Source of the DNA: an uncultured Collinsella sp.
GTDB taxonomy: Bacteria; Actinomycetota; Coriobacteriia; Coriobacteriales; Coriobacteriaceae
Assembly (NCBI GenBank): GCA_900544755.1
Contig: UQWQ01000005.1
Span: 1-47,085 of the forward strand
DNA: 47,085 bases
Direction: 5' to 3'
Shown one piece after another: positions 7,306-15,329 of the stretch. Every line of letters begins with the position of its first letter. The first letter of the stretch is position 1. Below the pieces are notes generated by a model. It was not told the DNA's origin. It was given only the letters and a program-made list of their open reading frames with translations, and searched no databases. The position numbers and the translations under genes were made by a program.

Positions 7306-8496
7306 GTGCAATACCGCGTTGACCCCAAAAGTGGTAACCGAATATCCGCTCTGGGTCTGGGCTGCATGAGATTTCCCGGTGCGCCGGGCCATCCGGATGC
7401 GAAGACAGCCGATGCCATCATTTCCCGTGCGGTGGAACAGGGGATTAATTATCTGGATACCGCGTATCTCTATCCCGGTAACGAGGTGTGCGTGGGCGCC
7501 TCACTTGAGCGCTTGGGGCTACGCGACCGGGTGTTGCTGGCGACCAAACTGCCGCATGCTTCGTGCAAGTGCGCGGAGGATTTCGACCGGTTTTTCGACG
7601 AACAACTGCGCCGCCTGCGAACCGATCATATCGACTATTACCTCATGCACAACATCACCTCGCCCGCCCAGTGGGAGCGCGTGGTGGCGTTGGGTATCGA
7701 GGACTGGATTGCGCGTCAAAAGGCGGCGGGGCGCATTCGCCAGATGGGTTTTTCGTATCACGGCAGTGCGGCGGACTTCCTGACGATGCTCGACGCGTAT
7801 GACTGGGATTTTTGCCAGATTCAGTACAACTACGCTGGAGAGCGCTACCAAGCGGGAACGGCGGGACTTATAGCAGCCGCCGAGCGCGGGCTCGCGGTGT
7901 TTGTGATGGAACCGCTTTTGGGCGGACGCCTGGCGGGCAAGCTGCCTCCGCGGGCCCGCGCCGTGCTCGATGACGTACGCGATCCGTACCTGAAGACGCC
8001 GGCTGCTTGGGGCCTTTCGTGGGTGTGGAACCATCCTCAAGTCACGATGCTGCTTTCGGGCATGACCGATACCGCGCAGGTGGACGAGAACGCGGTGCTG
8101 GCGGATCGCGCGCTGCCGGATTCGATGACGACAGAGCAGCTCGATACCATCGCGCGTGTGCTAGGAGAGTTTGAGAAATCGAATCGCGTACCCTGTACGG
8201 GGTGCGGCTACTGCATGCCATGCCCCAAGGGCATCAATATTCCCGGCTGCTTTGCCGCCTACAACGCGAGTTACGCGCATAGTTGGTTTACGGGGCTGTT
8301 TCAATACTTTACGGCGAGCGCGGTGCGGACGAACGAGCCCAAGCTGGTGAGCAATTGCGTCAAGTGCGGCAAATGCGCACGTCACTGCCCGCAGCACATC
8401 GATATCCCCGGGCGCTTGGACGACGTACGCCGCCGTTTTCAGCCTGGCCCCGTGACGGCGGCGCTCAGGGCCTTCGGCAAAACGCGCTCCTCATGA
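7306..8496 (+). CDS. Aldo/keto reductase with C-terminal ferredoxin-type Fe-S domain
   Basis: A 396-residue fusion. Residues 1 to about 285 are the aldo/keto reductase barrel, with the Asp and Tyr of INYLDTAYLYPGNE and the Lys of LLATKLPH as family catalytic residues. The C-terminal part carries two cysteine clusters, CTGCGYCMPCPKGI and NCVKCGKCARHCPQHI, which fit 4Fe-4S binding. Such fusions are common in anaerobes and may pass electrons from ferredoxin, but the substrate is unknown. The GTG start at 7306 sits 6 bases after AAAGGAGGGG and gives the expected N-terminus VQYRVDPKSG. The stop is immediately followed by the hairpin repeat at 8497. Confidence 0.9.
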   Translation: MQYRVDPKSGNRISALGLGCMRFPGAPGHPDAKTADAIISRAVEQGINYLDTAYLYPGNEVCVGASLERLGLRDRVLLATKLPHASCKCAEDFDRFFDEQLRRLRTDHIDYYLMHNITSPAQWERVVALGIEDWIARQKAAGRIRQMGFSYHGSAADFLTMLDAYDWDFCQIQYNYAGERYQAGTAGLIAAAERGLAVFVMEPLLGGRLAGKLPPRARAVLDDVRDPYLKTPAAWGLSWVWNHPQVTMLLSGMTDTAQVDENAVLADRALPDSMTTEQLDTIARVLGEFEKSNRVPCTGCGYCMPCPKGINIPGCFAAYNASYAHSWFTGLFQYFTASAVRTNEPKLVSNCVKCGKCARHCPQHIDIPGRLDDVRRRFQPGPVTAALRAFGKTRSS

Positions 8497-8579
8497 CCCT
8501 TTTATAAGTTGCGGTGGAATAGTTCCTGTTTGCGGCAGAATAAGGCACCAACAGGAACTATTTCACCGCAACTGAAGGG
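8497..8579. repeat. Long hairpin element, copy 1
   Basis: A near-perfect 83-bp dyad. Outer arms CCCTT (8497-8501) and AAGGG (8575-8579); middle arms AGTTGCGGTG (8507-8516) and CACCGCAACT (8564-8573); inner arms AATAGTTCCTGTT (8518-8530) and AACAGGAACTATT (8550-8562); a 19-nt loop. It begins one base after the upstream stop codon, and its right outer arm is the ribosome site of the next gene. A second copy at 9655 keeps the arms and loop but differs in the centre of the stem, with compensating changes on both sides. Confidence 0.85.
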
Positions 8580-8586
8580 GACTGTC

Positions 8587-9606
8587 GTGGGCCATCGGGA
8601 TTCATGTGATGATTTGCGTGAGGTTCGTTGGGGCGTTTTGGGCGCTGGGCACATTTCGCATCGATTTGCATCATCGCTCAAGAAGGTCGACGGGGCACGG
8701 CTGGTGGCTGCGGCCGGCCGCACTCCTGCACATGTCGAGGAATTTTGTCGAGCGTTTTCGATTGATGCCGCGCACAGTTATGCCACGGCTGACGATAGCG
8801 GCGATGCGGCTTATGATGCGTTGATTGCCGATCCCGATGTCGATGCAATCTACTTGGCTATTCCGCATGGCATGCATGCGCATTGGGCTTGTCGGGCACT
8901 GCGCGCGGGAAAGGCCGTGCTGTGCGAAAAGCCGGCCGTTTTGAATGAAGAAGAGGCCCATGCGATCGCCTCTGTTTCCCGTGAGTGCGGTGTGCCGTTT
9001 ATGGAGGCGATGAAAAATCGGTTTTGTCCGATGCATACTCGCGTGAAGGGTTTGCTTGCGTCGGGCGAGCTCGGCTGTATCGTCTCGATCGAAAGCGTGC
9101 AAAAACTCGATTATGGTGAGTCCCCTTCGAGTTATCTGCTCGATCCGTTGCAGGGTGGCTGTCTATATGACATGGGCTGCTATGCGGTCGGGTGGTTTGA
9201 GGATCTGCTTGCGGGTGCGTGCGATGTTTCGTCTCGTGAAGTTCGCTGGCGTGACGTATTAGGCGGCCGCGTGGATTGGGCCGATGAGATCCATATGAGT
9301 GTCGGCGGTATACCCATTCATATGGTGTGCGACGGCAAAGCAGCATATGAAAGCCGCTTAATGATTGCTTGCGAACGGGGTTCGGTGGAAATCGAGCGCC
9401 TCCATCGCCCCGAGCTCGCCCATGTGAAGTACTCCGACGGACGAATGCTCGAAATTAATGCCCCGTTTGATGTCGATGATTTCTACGGCGAAATTCAGCA
9501 TGCGACGCAGCTCGTCCAGACGGGAGAGCTTGAAAGCCCCGTTATGCCTCTTGCCGCCACGCAGCGCCGCGCGCAGATAATCGATGCGATTCGCTTGACG
9601 CTCTAG
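8587..9606 (+). CDS. Gfo/Idh/MocA-family oxidoreductase
   Basis: A NAD(P)-dependent oxidoreductase of about 339 residues, the usual family length. The N-terminal Rossmann motif is WGVLGAGHIS and the catalytic-lysine motif is LCEKPAVLNEEEA. The C-terminal alpha/beta domain contains GGCLYDMGCYAV, typical of glucose-fructose oxidoreductase-like or dihydrodiol dehydrogenase-like members. The GTG at 8587 is chosen because AAGGGGA lies 5 bases upstream and the first strand follows soon after. The ribosome site can be folded into the outer stem of the hairpin at 8497-8579, so translation might depend on that structure. The substrate is unknown. Confidence 0.85.
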   Translation: MGHRDSCDDLREVRWGVLGAGHISHRFASSLKKVDGARLVAAAGRTPAHVEEFCRAFSIDAAHSYATADDSGDAAYDALIADPDVDAIYLAIPHGMHAHWACRALRAGKAVLCEKPAVLNEEEAHAIASVSRECGVPFMEAMKNRFCPMHTRVKGLLASGELGCIVSIESVQKLDYGESPSSYLLDPLQGGCLYDMGCYAVGWFEDLLAGACDVSSREVRWRDVLGGRVDWADEIHMSVGGIPIHMVCDGKAAYESRLMIACERGSVEIERLHRPELAHVKYSDGRMLEINAPFDVDDFYGEIQHATQLVQTGELESPVMPLAATQRRAQIIDAIRLTL

Positions 9607-9654
9607 GCTGCGGTGCTGGTGCTCAAGGGGGCTCGGCGGACCTTGTCCCTGATG

Positions 9655-9741
9655 CCCCTTTTATATCTTGCGGTGGAATACGGTCTGTTTGCGCCAAAAT
9701 AAGGCACCAATAGACCGTATTTCACCGCAACTGATGAGGGG
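9655..9741. repeat. Long hairpin element, copy 2
   Basis: Same architecture as the element at 8497. Outer CCCC (9655-9658) and GGGG (9738-9741); middle TTGCGGTG (9668-9675) and CACCGCAA (9723-9730); inner AATACGGTCTGTT (9677-9689) and AATAGACCGTATT (9709-9721); 19-nt loop at 9690-9708 with only two changes from copy 1. The five central stem bases differ (CGGTC here, GTTCC in copy 1), and the opposite strand changes to match. The right outer arm overlaps the ribosome site of nfo. Confidence 0.85.
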
Positions 9742-9750
9742 GAGTTGGAG

Positions 9751-10617
9751 ATGCTGACGATCGGGTGTCATCTTTCGACGACGAAGGGCTATCGGGCGAT
9801 GGGGGAGACGGCGTTGTCCATTGGCGCCAATACCTTTGCGTTCTTTACGCGCAACCCGCGCGGTGGCAAGGCAAAAGACTTTGACATGGATGACGTGGCG
9901 GCTCTGCGCGAGCTTATGGCACAAAACGACTTTGGACCGCTGGTGGCGCATGCCCCGTATACCTATAACCCCTGTTCGGCTAAAGAGCGGGCGCGCGAGT
10001 TTGCCTTGGAGGCCATGGCCGAGGACTTGCAGCGTCTGGAAGCGCTGCCCGGCAACTACTACAACTTCCACCCCGGCGCGCATGTGGGGCAGGGGACTGA
10101 TGCCGGCATTCAGATGATCGTCGACACCTTGTGTCAGGTGATGTTTGGGGGACAGCAGACGACGGTGCTGCTCGAGACCATGGCGGGCAAGGGTACCGAG
10201 GTGGGCCGTAGCTTTGAAGAGCTGGCGCGCATTATCGAGGGTGCTGCCGCCAGGCGTCCAGAGCTATCGGACAAGCTGGGCGTGTGTCTGGACACCTGCC
10301 ATGTGAGCGATGCCGGCTACGACATCGTCCGCGATCTTGACGGTGTGCTTGACGAGTTCGATCGTGTGGTGGGTATCGAGCGCCTGCGCGCCGTGCACAT
10401 AAATGACTCCAAGAATCCCTGCGGCGCCCATAAGGATCGCCACGAGTGCATCGGCAAGGGCTACCTGGGTAGTGAAGAGTTTGGCGGCGGTATGCAGGTT
10501 ATACAGAATATTGTATCGAATGGCCGCTTGCGCGCATTGCCATTCATCTTGGAGACACCGAACGAACTTGCAGGTTATGCGGCTGAAATCAAACTGTTAA
10601 GGTCGTTGCAGCAGTAA
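9751..10617 (+). CDS. nfo: Deoxyribonuclease IV (AP endonuclease)
   Basis: Zinc-dependent endonuclease that cuts 5' to abasic sites in base-excision repair. It has 288 residues, the standard length. The TIM-barrel metal ligands are in recognisable places: VAHAPY at about 72-77, YNFHPGAHVG at about 107-116, LLETMAGKG at about 143-151, CLDTCHVSDAGYD at about 178-190, VHINDSKNPCGAHKDRHE at about 212-229, and FILETP near the C-terminus. The ATG at 9751 follows GGGGGAG by about 7 bases and fits the family start MLTIGCHLS; a TTG six bases upstream is less likely. The ribosome site lies in the outer stem of the second hairpin element. Confidence 0.95.
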   Translation: MLTIGCHLSTTKGYRAMGETALSIGANTFAFFTRNPRGGKAKDFDMDDVAALRELMAQNDFGPLVAHAPYTYNPCSAKERAREFALEAMAEDLQRLEALPGNYYNFHPGAHVGQGTDAGIQMIVDTLCQVMFGGQQTTVLLETMAGKGTEVGRSFEELARIIEGAAARRPELSDKLGVCLDTCHVSDAGYDIVRDLDGVLDEFDRVVGIERLRAVHINDSKNPCGAHKDRHECIGKGYLGSEEFGGGMQVIQNIVSNGRLRALPFILETPNELAGYAAEIKLLRSLQQ

Positions 10618-10623
10618 AGGCTG

Positions 10624-10655
10624 CCATAAAGTGGAGTGCTCCATTCACGTTATGG
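10624..10655 (+). terminator. Weak terminator-like hairpin after nfo
   Basis: CCATAA...GTGGAG pairs with CTCCA...CAC...TTATGG with a bulge, followed by a short T-rich stretch. It is a plausible but imperfect terminator. Confidence 0.4.
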
Positions 10656-10678
10656 GTTTATTTCAATCAGTTTTCTAA

Positions 10679-10707
10679 TTGCAGATTCTTCCAAGCGGGT
10701 GCATAAT
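10679..10707 (+). promoter_or_regulatory. Promoter of the amino-acid ABC transporter
   Basis: TTGCAG (10679-10684) and CATAAT (10702-10707) have a 17-bp spacer and lie 58 bp upstream of the binding-protein start. No operator was recognised. Confidence 0.55.
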
Positions 10708-10764
10708 AACCCTCAGTTTTTGCAGACCTCTGAATCACGTGGGGTCATTGGAAGGAGACTGATT

Positions 10765-11625
10765 ATGAAGCTGAAGAAGCTTGGCGCATTTGCCGCCACG
10801 GGTGCTATGGCGCTCGCCCTCGCTCTGACGGGCTGCGGCTCGTCCAACGCCACCTCTGGTTCTGATGCCAGTTCCAGCAGCTCTGACGACGCTAAGGTCG
10901 AGAAGGTCGACGGCTCCAAGGAGTACGCGCTCGTCAAGGACGGTACGCTCACCGTCGGCACCTCTGCCGAGTACGCGCCGTTTGAGTACAAGGATGACAA
11001 CGGCGACTACCAGGGCTTTGACCTTGAACTCATTAAGGCTATCGGCGATAAGCTGGGTCTGGATGTCGAGTACGTCAACAACGACTTCGACACGCTGGTT
11101 CCGGGCGTCGCTTCGGGCGCCAAGTACGACGTCGCCATCGCGGCTATCACTGACACGCCCGAGCGTGAGAAGGAAGTCACTTTCTCCGACTCTTACTACA
11201 TGGACGATCAGGCTATCGTGACCAAGGTTGATAACACCGACATCACGGCCGACAACTTCAGCGAGAAGCTCAACAACGCCGACGCTACCATCATCGTCCA
11301 GTCTGGCTCGACCGCCGAGGCCTTTGCCCAGGAGAACTTCCCCAAGGCCAAGATTGTTCCCTACAAGGACGCCACCGAGTGCTTCAGCGCCCTGCAGTCC
11401 GATAAGGGCGACGCAGTAGTCACCAACCGCTCCGTTGCCAGCCAGCTGACCGCCGAGCAGTTCAACACCTGCCAGACCATCAAGCAGATTAGCACCGGCG
11501 AGGAGTACGCCATCGCCATCAACCAGGGCAACACCAAGCTCAAGGACGACATCAACCAGGCCATCAAGGACCTGACCGACGACGGTACCGTTGACGCCCT
11601 CATGGCTAAGTACAGCATCAAGTAA
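10765..11625 (+). CDS. Amino-acid ABC transporter, substrate-binding lipoprotein
   Basis: A 286-residue extracellular solute-binding protein, family 3. It begins with a lipoprotein signal, MKLKKLGAFAATGAMALALA, followed by the lipobox LTGC, so it is lipid-anchored outside the membrane. A Ser-rich linker leads to the bilobed domain: TLTVGTSAEYAPFEYKD, then DYQGFDLELIKAIGDKL, and YDVAIAAITDTPERE, which contacts the amino-acid head group in this family. It precedes the permease and ATPase genes and forms a three-gene operon for polar amino-acid uptake. Specificity (glutamine, cystine, histidine or another) cannot be read with confidence. The ATG follows GAAGGAG. Confidence 0.93.
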   Translation: MKLKKLGAFAATGAMALALALTGCGSSNATSGSDASSSSSDDAKVEKVDGSKEYALVKDGTLTVGTSAEYAPFEYKDDNGDYQGFDLELIKAIGDKLGLDVEYVNNDFDTLVPGVASGAKYDVAIAAITDTPEREKEVTFSDSYYMDDQAIVTKVDNTDITADNFSEKLNNADATIIVQSGSTAEAFAQENFPKAKIVPYKDATECFSALQSDKGDAVVTNRSVASQLTAEQFNTCQTIKQISTGEEYAIAINQGNTKLKDDINQAIKDLTDDGTVDALMAKYSIK

Positions 11626-11741
11626 ATTAATGCTTGATTGCGTGCGGGCCCTTTCCGTTTTGCGGAGAGGGCCTTTGCGCTTCTCTCGACGGACCGCGTT
11701 TCCGTCTTGTTTTGCCGGCAACTTCTACGATAGGAGCCACC

Positions 11742-13103
11742 TTGTCTCGATTGAACAAAGGGGCCACGGAGCAGCGTTTTTCACTGTCCGCCTTGCTCCA
11801 AAAGCTAGCCTGCGTCATGGCCGTGGCGCTCGCGCTGGTGTGCGCGGGGGCATATGCGCCCACGACCGCCCAGGCGCTTGAGACCGCAAAGATTACCGCC
11901 CGACCCAACACCGGTTCGGGCAGCGCTGTGGTCGGCGGCACCGAGACGCGCATTACCTGGGAAGTTCAGGCCGATGCCGACGAGGAGCTGAGCGGTCTTT
12001 CGCTGACGTTTGTCGACGGCGCGACGTTTGGTACCGATGACACGCGATTGACGATGCTCTCGGGCGAGGACCTCATGGAGCGTACGCCCATGAAGCCCAC
12101 GTGCAAGGCCGATGGCCAGACGCTCAAGATCGACTTTGGCGAGACGGCGCCTGCCGGCGGCTTTTTCCGTGTCGAGGTTTACGGCGTGACGTTCCCCGTC
12201 GAGGGCGGCGACGAGGCCTTTAGCGGAACCTACATCTTGGCTGACGGCTCGACCAAGAAGATCTCCAAGATTCCGTCGGTGGAGATCAAGGGCGTGACGG
12301 CATTCGATAACTTCCTGGCCGACCTTAAGGAGCAGCCGTGGATCGAGGCGTGGAACTCAAATATGTTCCTCCGCCTGTTCCTGAACCCGGTTATTTTGGT
12401 CCAGAGCCTGCCGATCGTCTTCAAGGGCTTCCTCATGTCGCTCTCGATCGTGCTTGTGGCGTTCCCGTTGGCAATTCCCTTCGGTTTTGCGTTGTCGCTC
12501 ATGCGCATCTCCAAGTCGCGCATCCTGCGCTGCCTTGCCGGCATCTACGTGAATATCATCCGCGGCACGCCGGCGTTCCTGCAGATCTATATCGCGTTCT
12601 TTGGCCTGCCACTGGCCGGCGTCAAGGTGGATGATTATGTCCTGGGCGTCATCGTCATGGCCATGAACTCGTCTGCGTATCTGTGCGAGATCTTCCGTGC
12701 CGGTATTCAGTCGATTCCTAAGGGTCAAAACGAGGCTGCTCGCTCGCTGGGCATGAATGCCTTCCAGACACTACTCTACGTTATGATTCCGCAGACGTTC
12801 CGCAATGTTCTGCCTACGTTGACCAGCGAGTTTATCCTGCTCTACAAGGATACGTCGCTGCTCGCCGCCGTGGGCGTGGTCGAGATCGTCATGAACGCCC
12901 GTACCATCGTGGCCACGACGGGCTCCATTACGCCGTATGTGGTTGCCGCCCTGTTCTATCTGGTTATTACCCTGCCGCTTGCGCGCTTGGTGAGCGGTCT
13001 TGAGGCGAGGCTTTTGGGGACGACCGAGACCAAGAAAAAGCGTCCCAACAAGAGCGCTGGGCAGGTTGTCGCCACGCCCGCCGACCACATCGCCGGTCTG
13101 TAA
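11742..13103 (+). CDS. Amino-acid ABC transporter permease with extra outer domain
   Basis: A 453-residue protein, about twice the size of a simple His/Glu/Gln-type permease. Residues about 15-45 form a signal-like hydrophobic segment with an AQA-type cleavage site. Residues about 50-200 form a soluble, probably extracytoplasmic domain (ITWEVQADADEELSG and onward) that I do not recognise. The permease domain begins near residue 215 with several hydrophobic helices and ends with the EAA loop EAARSLGMNAFQTLLYVMIP, which docks to the ATPase. The TTG start is supported by TAGGAG 7 bases upstream. The 3' end is 12 bp before the ATPase gene. The outer domain may help binding-protein docking. Confidence 0.85.
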   Translation: MSRLNKGATEQRFSLSALLQKLACVMAVALALVCAGAYAPTTAQALETAKITARPNTGSGSAVVGGTETRITWEVQADADEELSGLSLTFVDGATFGTDDTRLTMLSGEDLMERTPMKPTCKADGQTLKIDFGETAPAGGFFRVEVYGVTFPVEGGDEAFSGTYILADGSTKKISKIPSVEIKGVTAFDNFLADLKEQPWIEAWNSNMFLRLFLNPVILVQSLPIVFKGFLMSLSIVLVAFPLAIPFGFALSLMRISKSRILRCLAGIYVNIIRGTPAFLQIYIAFFGLPLAGVKVDDYVLGVIVMAMNSSAYLCEIFRAGIQSIPKGQNEAARSLGMNAFQTLLYVMIPQTFRNVLPTLTSEFILLYKDTSLLAAVGVVEIVMNARTIVATTGSITPYVVAALFYLVITLPLARLVSGLEARLLGTTETKKKRPNKSAGQVVATPADHIAGL

Positions 13104-13115
13104 GGAGGTCCTATC

Positions 13116-13868
13116 ATGAGCGAAACCAATAACTCGAACGAGGTCGTCGTCAGCATCAAGAACCTCCAGAAGGCCTTTGGCGATAACGTGGTCCTGCGCG
13201 ATATCGATCTGGATGTGCACAAGGGCGAGGTCGTCGTAGTTCTGGGTCCCTCGGGCTCGGGTAAGTCGACGATGCTTCGCTGCATCAACCGTCTTGAGCA
13301 TCCCACGAGTGGCTCGATTGTCGTTGAGGGTGTGGACGTGTGCGCCAAGGGCGTCGACCTTAACAAAGTGCGCACGCATCTGGGTATGGTGTTCCAGCAG
13401 TTCAATTTGTTCCCGCACCTGTCAGTCAAAAAGAACGTCATGCTTGCGCAGCAGAAGGTGCTCAAGCGCAGCAAGGAAGAGGCCGAGAAGATTGCCGTCG
13501 AGGAGCTGACCAAGGTCGGTCTTGCCGAGCGTATCGACTTTATGCCGAGCCAGCTCTCGGGCGGCCAGCAGCAGCGCGTTGCCATCGCCCGCGCCCTGTC
13601 GATGAACCCGCACGTCATGCTCTTTGACGAGGCCACCTCGGCGCTCGACCCCGAGCTCGTGCGCGACGTCCTGGGCGTCATGCGCGACTTGGCGCGCGAC
13701 GGCATGACCATGATCGTCGTGACGCACGAGATGGGCTTTGCCCGCGATGTCGCCGACCGCGTCGTCTTCATGGACGGCGGCGTCATTGTGGAAGAGGGTA
13801 CGCCGAGCGAGGTCTTCGACCACCCCAAGAGCGAGCGCACCAAGGCGTTCTTGGGCAATATTTCGTAG
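13116..13868 (+). CDS. Amino-acid ABC transporter ATP-binding protein
   Basis: A 250-residue ATPase of the GlnQ/HisP type. Walker A is GPSGSGKST (about residues 45-53), the Q-loop lies in MVFQQFNLFPHL, the signature is LSGGQQQRVAIARAL, Walker B is VMLFDEATSALDPE, and the switch histidine is in VVTHEMGFARDV. It powers the permease encoded 12 bp upstream. The start has AAGGAGG 7 bases before it. The operon ends at the strong hairpin at 13891-13935. Confidence 0.95.
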   Translation: MSETNNSNEVVVSIKNLQKAFGDNVVLRDIDLDVHKGEVVVVLGPSGSGKSTMLRCINRLEHPTSGSIVVEGVDVCAKGVDLNKVRTHLGMVFQQFNLFPHLSVKKNVMLAQQKVLKRSKEEAEKIAVEELTKVGLAERIDFMPSQLSGGQQQRVAIARALSMNPHVMLFDEATSALDPELVRDVLGVMRDLARDGMTMIVVTHEMGFARDVADRVVFMDGGVIVEEGTPSEVFDHPKSERTKAFLGNIS

Positions 13869-13890
13869 CCGGTTGATGTAACTGCCGTTA

Positions 13891-13935
13891 CAAAAGAGCG
13901 GGGGGCTGGACTTGAATCCAGCCCCCGCTCTTTTG
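13891..13935. terminator. Bidirectional terminator between ABC operon and flavodoxin
   Basis: CAAAAGAGCGGGGG... pairs with ...CCCCCGCTCTTTTG around a short loop, a stem of about 18 bp. Both strands end in CTCTTTTG, so it fits termination of the two convergent operons. Confidence 0.85.
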
Positions 13936-13985
13936 TAGGGATGGGGATGCGCTGTGATACAGGCTCTTTTGGAGGCCTGGTTTCG

Positions 13986-14405
13986 TTACGCGAGCTCGGC
14001 TCCGAGGGCCTTGCAGGCCGCCTCGCCCTCATCGTCGGGCGCATCGTAGCAAATGACGGAGTCCACGACGTTGACGCCGGCCTCGTCGGCGTCGGCCTTC
14101 CAGTTGTCCATCCACTCGCCCTCGGCCCACGAATAGGAGCCAAAGAGGACGACCTTCTTGTCGCCGAGGGTCTCCTTGACCTCGTCCCACATCGGCTGGA
14201 ACTCGTCGTACTCGAGCTCCTCGGACCCCATGGCGGGGCAGCCGAAGGCGAAGGCGTCATAGTTGGTGACCTTGTCGGCAGAGAAGTCGGCGCAGGAGAT
14301 GACCTCAGCCTCGGCTCCGGCTGACGTCGCGCCTTCGGAGACGAGGTTTGCCATGGCCTCGGTGTTGCCCGTGCCGCTCCAGTAAACGACGGCGATCTTG
14401 CTCAT
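13986..14405 (-). CDS. Flavodoxin
   Basis: A 139-residue short-chain flavodoxin, an FMN-carrying one-electron shuttle that can replace ferredoxin under iron limitation. The phosphate-binding loop is WSGTGNTEAM at residues 9-18. The isoalloxazine loops are at FGCPAMGSEELE (about 54-65) and FGSYSWAEGEW (about 88-98). The protein is strongly acidic, as expected. It is encoded 45 bp downstream of the DUF3793 gene and probably shares its transcript. The start ATG follows GAAAGGAC. Confidence 0.95.
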   Translation of the reverse strand: MSKIAVVYWSGTGNTEAMANLVSEGATSAGAEAEVISCADFSADKVTNYDAFAFGCPAMGSEELEYDEFQPMWDEVKETLGDKKVVLFGSYSWAEGEWMDNWKADADEAGVNVVDSVICYDAPDDEGEAACKALGAELA

Positions 14406-14450
14406 GTTTTGTCCTTTCGGTCGTGCGGCGCTTGCCGCGGCTTGTACGTT

Positions 14451-15155
14451 CTATCGGGTTGCCTGGGCAAGTTGCGCCAGGCTGCAGCCCTGCTGATAGA
14501 TAAAAGTGAAGTATTGGGTGCAGGCACGGTAGGCATCAAACGTCGCAAGCGCCTGCTCGACATTTGCGTAGACCTTCCAGGCCCCAAAGACCTTGTAGTT
14601 CTCGCCGCGCTGGACGATAAACTCGTGCACGTCGTCGTAGGGATATCCCAGGAAGTAGCCTATTTCGTGCGGAAACTCGCAGGTGCAGTCTTTGCTGCAG
14701 CCAGCATGCTGGGGTAGTGCGCATCGAGTCTGGCTGCAGGCGCATTCCGCGACGTTATTGCTCGCGAGCGTGATGCGTGATGCCAAATGCACAAGGCATG
14801 TCGAAAGGTCTCTCGTGTCGTAGCCTTCCGAGGCGAGCGCTGTTTGGGCGCGAGGGTCTGCGAAATAGGTGGCGAGGCTTTTGGCTCGGTACACGTACAC
14901 GAGTGCTCCGCAGGGCCGCCAGACCAAAACACTCAGGTGGATGCCGAGCGGGTCAAGCTCGCGATTGCACTGGGCGATAACGTCGAGCAGGCGTGCTCGG
15001 TGTTCTGCGATTGGCGCGGTCGCGCCCGAACCATCCTGATGGGCGTAGACGCCGGGATAGGTAAAGAGCGATGCCGGTTTGATGCCCGCGAGCGTGGGGG
15101 AGCAGTTGCGCACGACTGCTGCCTGAAACGTTGGGATGTCTATGGTTCGAGTCAC
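14451..15155 (-). CDS. DUF3793-family protein
   Basis: A 234-residue soluble protein that resembles the DUF3793 family, whose biochemical role is not established. The family is often found beside flavodoxin genes in anaerobes, and that is the arrangement here. Visible landmarks are GIKPASLFTYPG near residues 23-34, a YVYR segment near 91, a Cys-rich insertion at about 136-161 (ECACSQTRCALPQHAG and SKDCTCEFPHE) and the C-terminal EIGYFLGYPYDDVHEF. The Cys cluster could hold a metal or Fe-S centre; this is inference. The start is GTG with AAGGAG 4 bases upstream. A nested inverted repeat lies upstream at 15184-15217. Confidence 0.8.
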   Translation of the reverse strand: MTRTIDIPTFQAAVVRNCSPTLAGIKPASLFTYPGVYAHQDGSGATAPIAEHRARLLDVIAQCNRELDPLGIHLSVLVWRPCGALVYVYRAKSLATYFADPRAQTALASEGYDTRDLSTCLVHLASRITLASNNVAECACSQTRCALPQHAGCSKDCTCEFPHEIGYFLGYPYDDVHEFIVQRGENYKVFGAWKVYANVEQALATFDAYRACTQYFTFIYQQGCSLAQLAQATR

Positions 15156-15183
15156 GGCGCTCCTTACCGATCTAAACTGTTAG

Positions 15184-15217
15184 CCAAGGAAAACTTATAC
15201 ACGAAAGTAAGCCTTGG
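15184..15217. promoter_or_regulatory. Nested inverted repeat upstream of DUF3793-flavodoxin operon
   Basis: CCAAGG (15184-15189) faces CCTTGG (15212-15217), and inside it CTTA (15194-15197) faces TAAG (15208-15211). It lies 29 bp upstream of the start codon, in the likely promoter. It may be the operator of an iron-type regulator, given that flavodoxins are often iron-controlled, but no known consensus is matched. Confidence 0.4.
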
Positions 15218-15283
15218 TCAACTAAAAAGTTTGAAGAGGGAAACTAATTGATCGAACGGACATGATTTTGGGTTAAGATGGGG

Positions 15284-15300
15284 ACACCCCATGGGGGTAT
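15284..15300. promoter_or_regulatory. CsoR-like operator
   Basis: ACACCCCATGGGGGTAT contains the palindrome CCCCATGGGG flanked by A/T, the general shape of copper-sensing CsoR operators (TACCCC...GGGGTA). It lies 30 bp before the start of a heavy-metal-binding protein, so a metal response is plausible. No csoR gene is in the window. Confidence 0.5.
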
Positions 15301-15329
15301 CTAGATAGAGCTACTTGAAAGGGGAACGC

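Noticed and set aside
8497..9741. The paired hairpins as integron attC sites or a CRISPR array
   Set aside because: No integrase, gene cassettes or regular spacers; only two copies 1.1 kb apart, and the conserved parts do not match GTTRRRY core sites.
12956..14260. 434-codon minus-strand frame opposite the ABC genes and across flavodoxin
   Set aside because: Ser/Arg/Thr-rich translation typical of a wrong frame; overlaps three well-supported genes.
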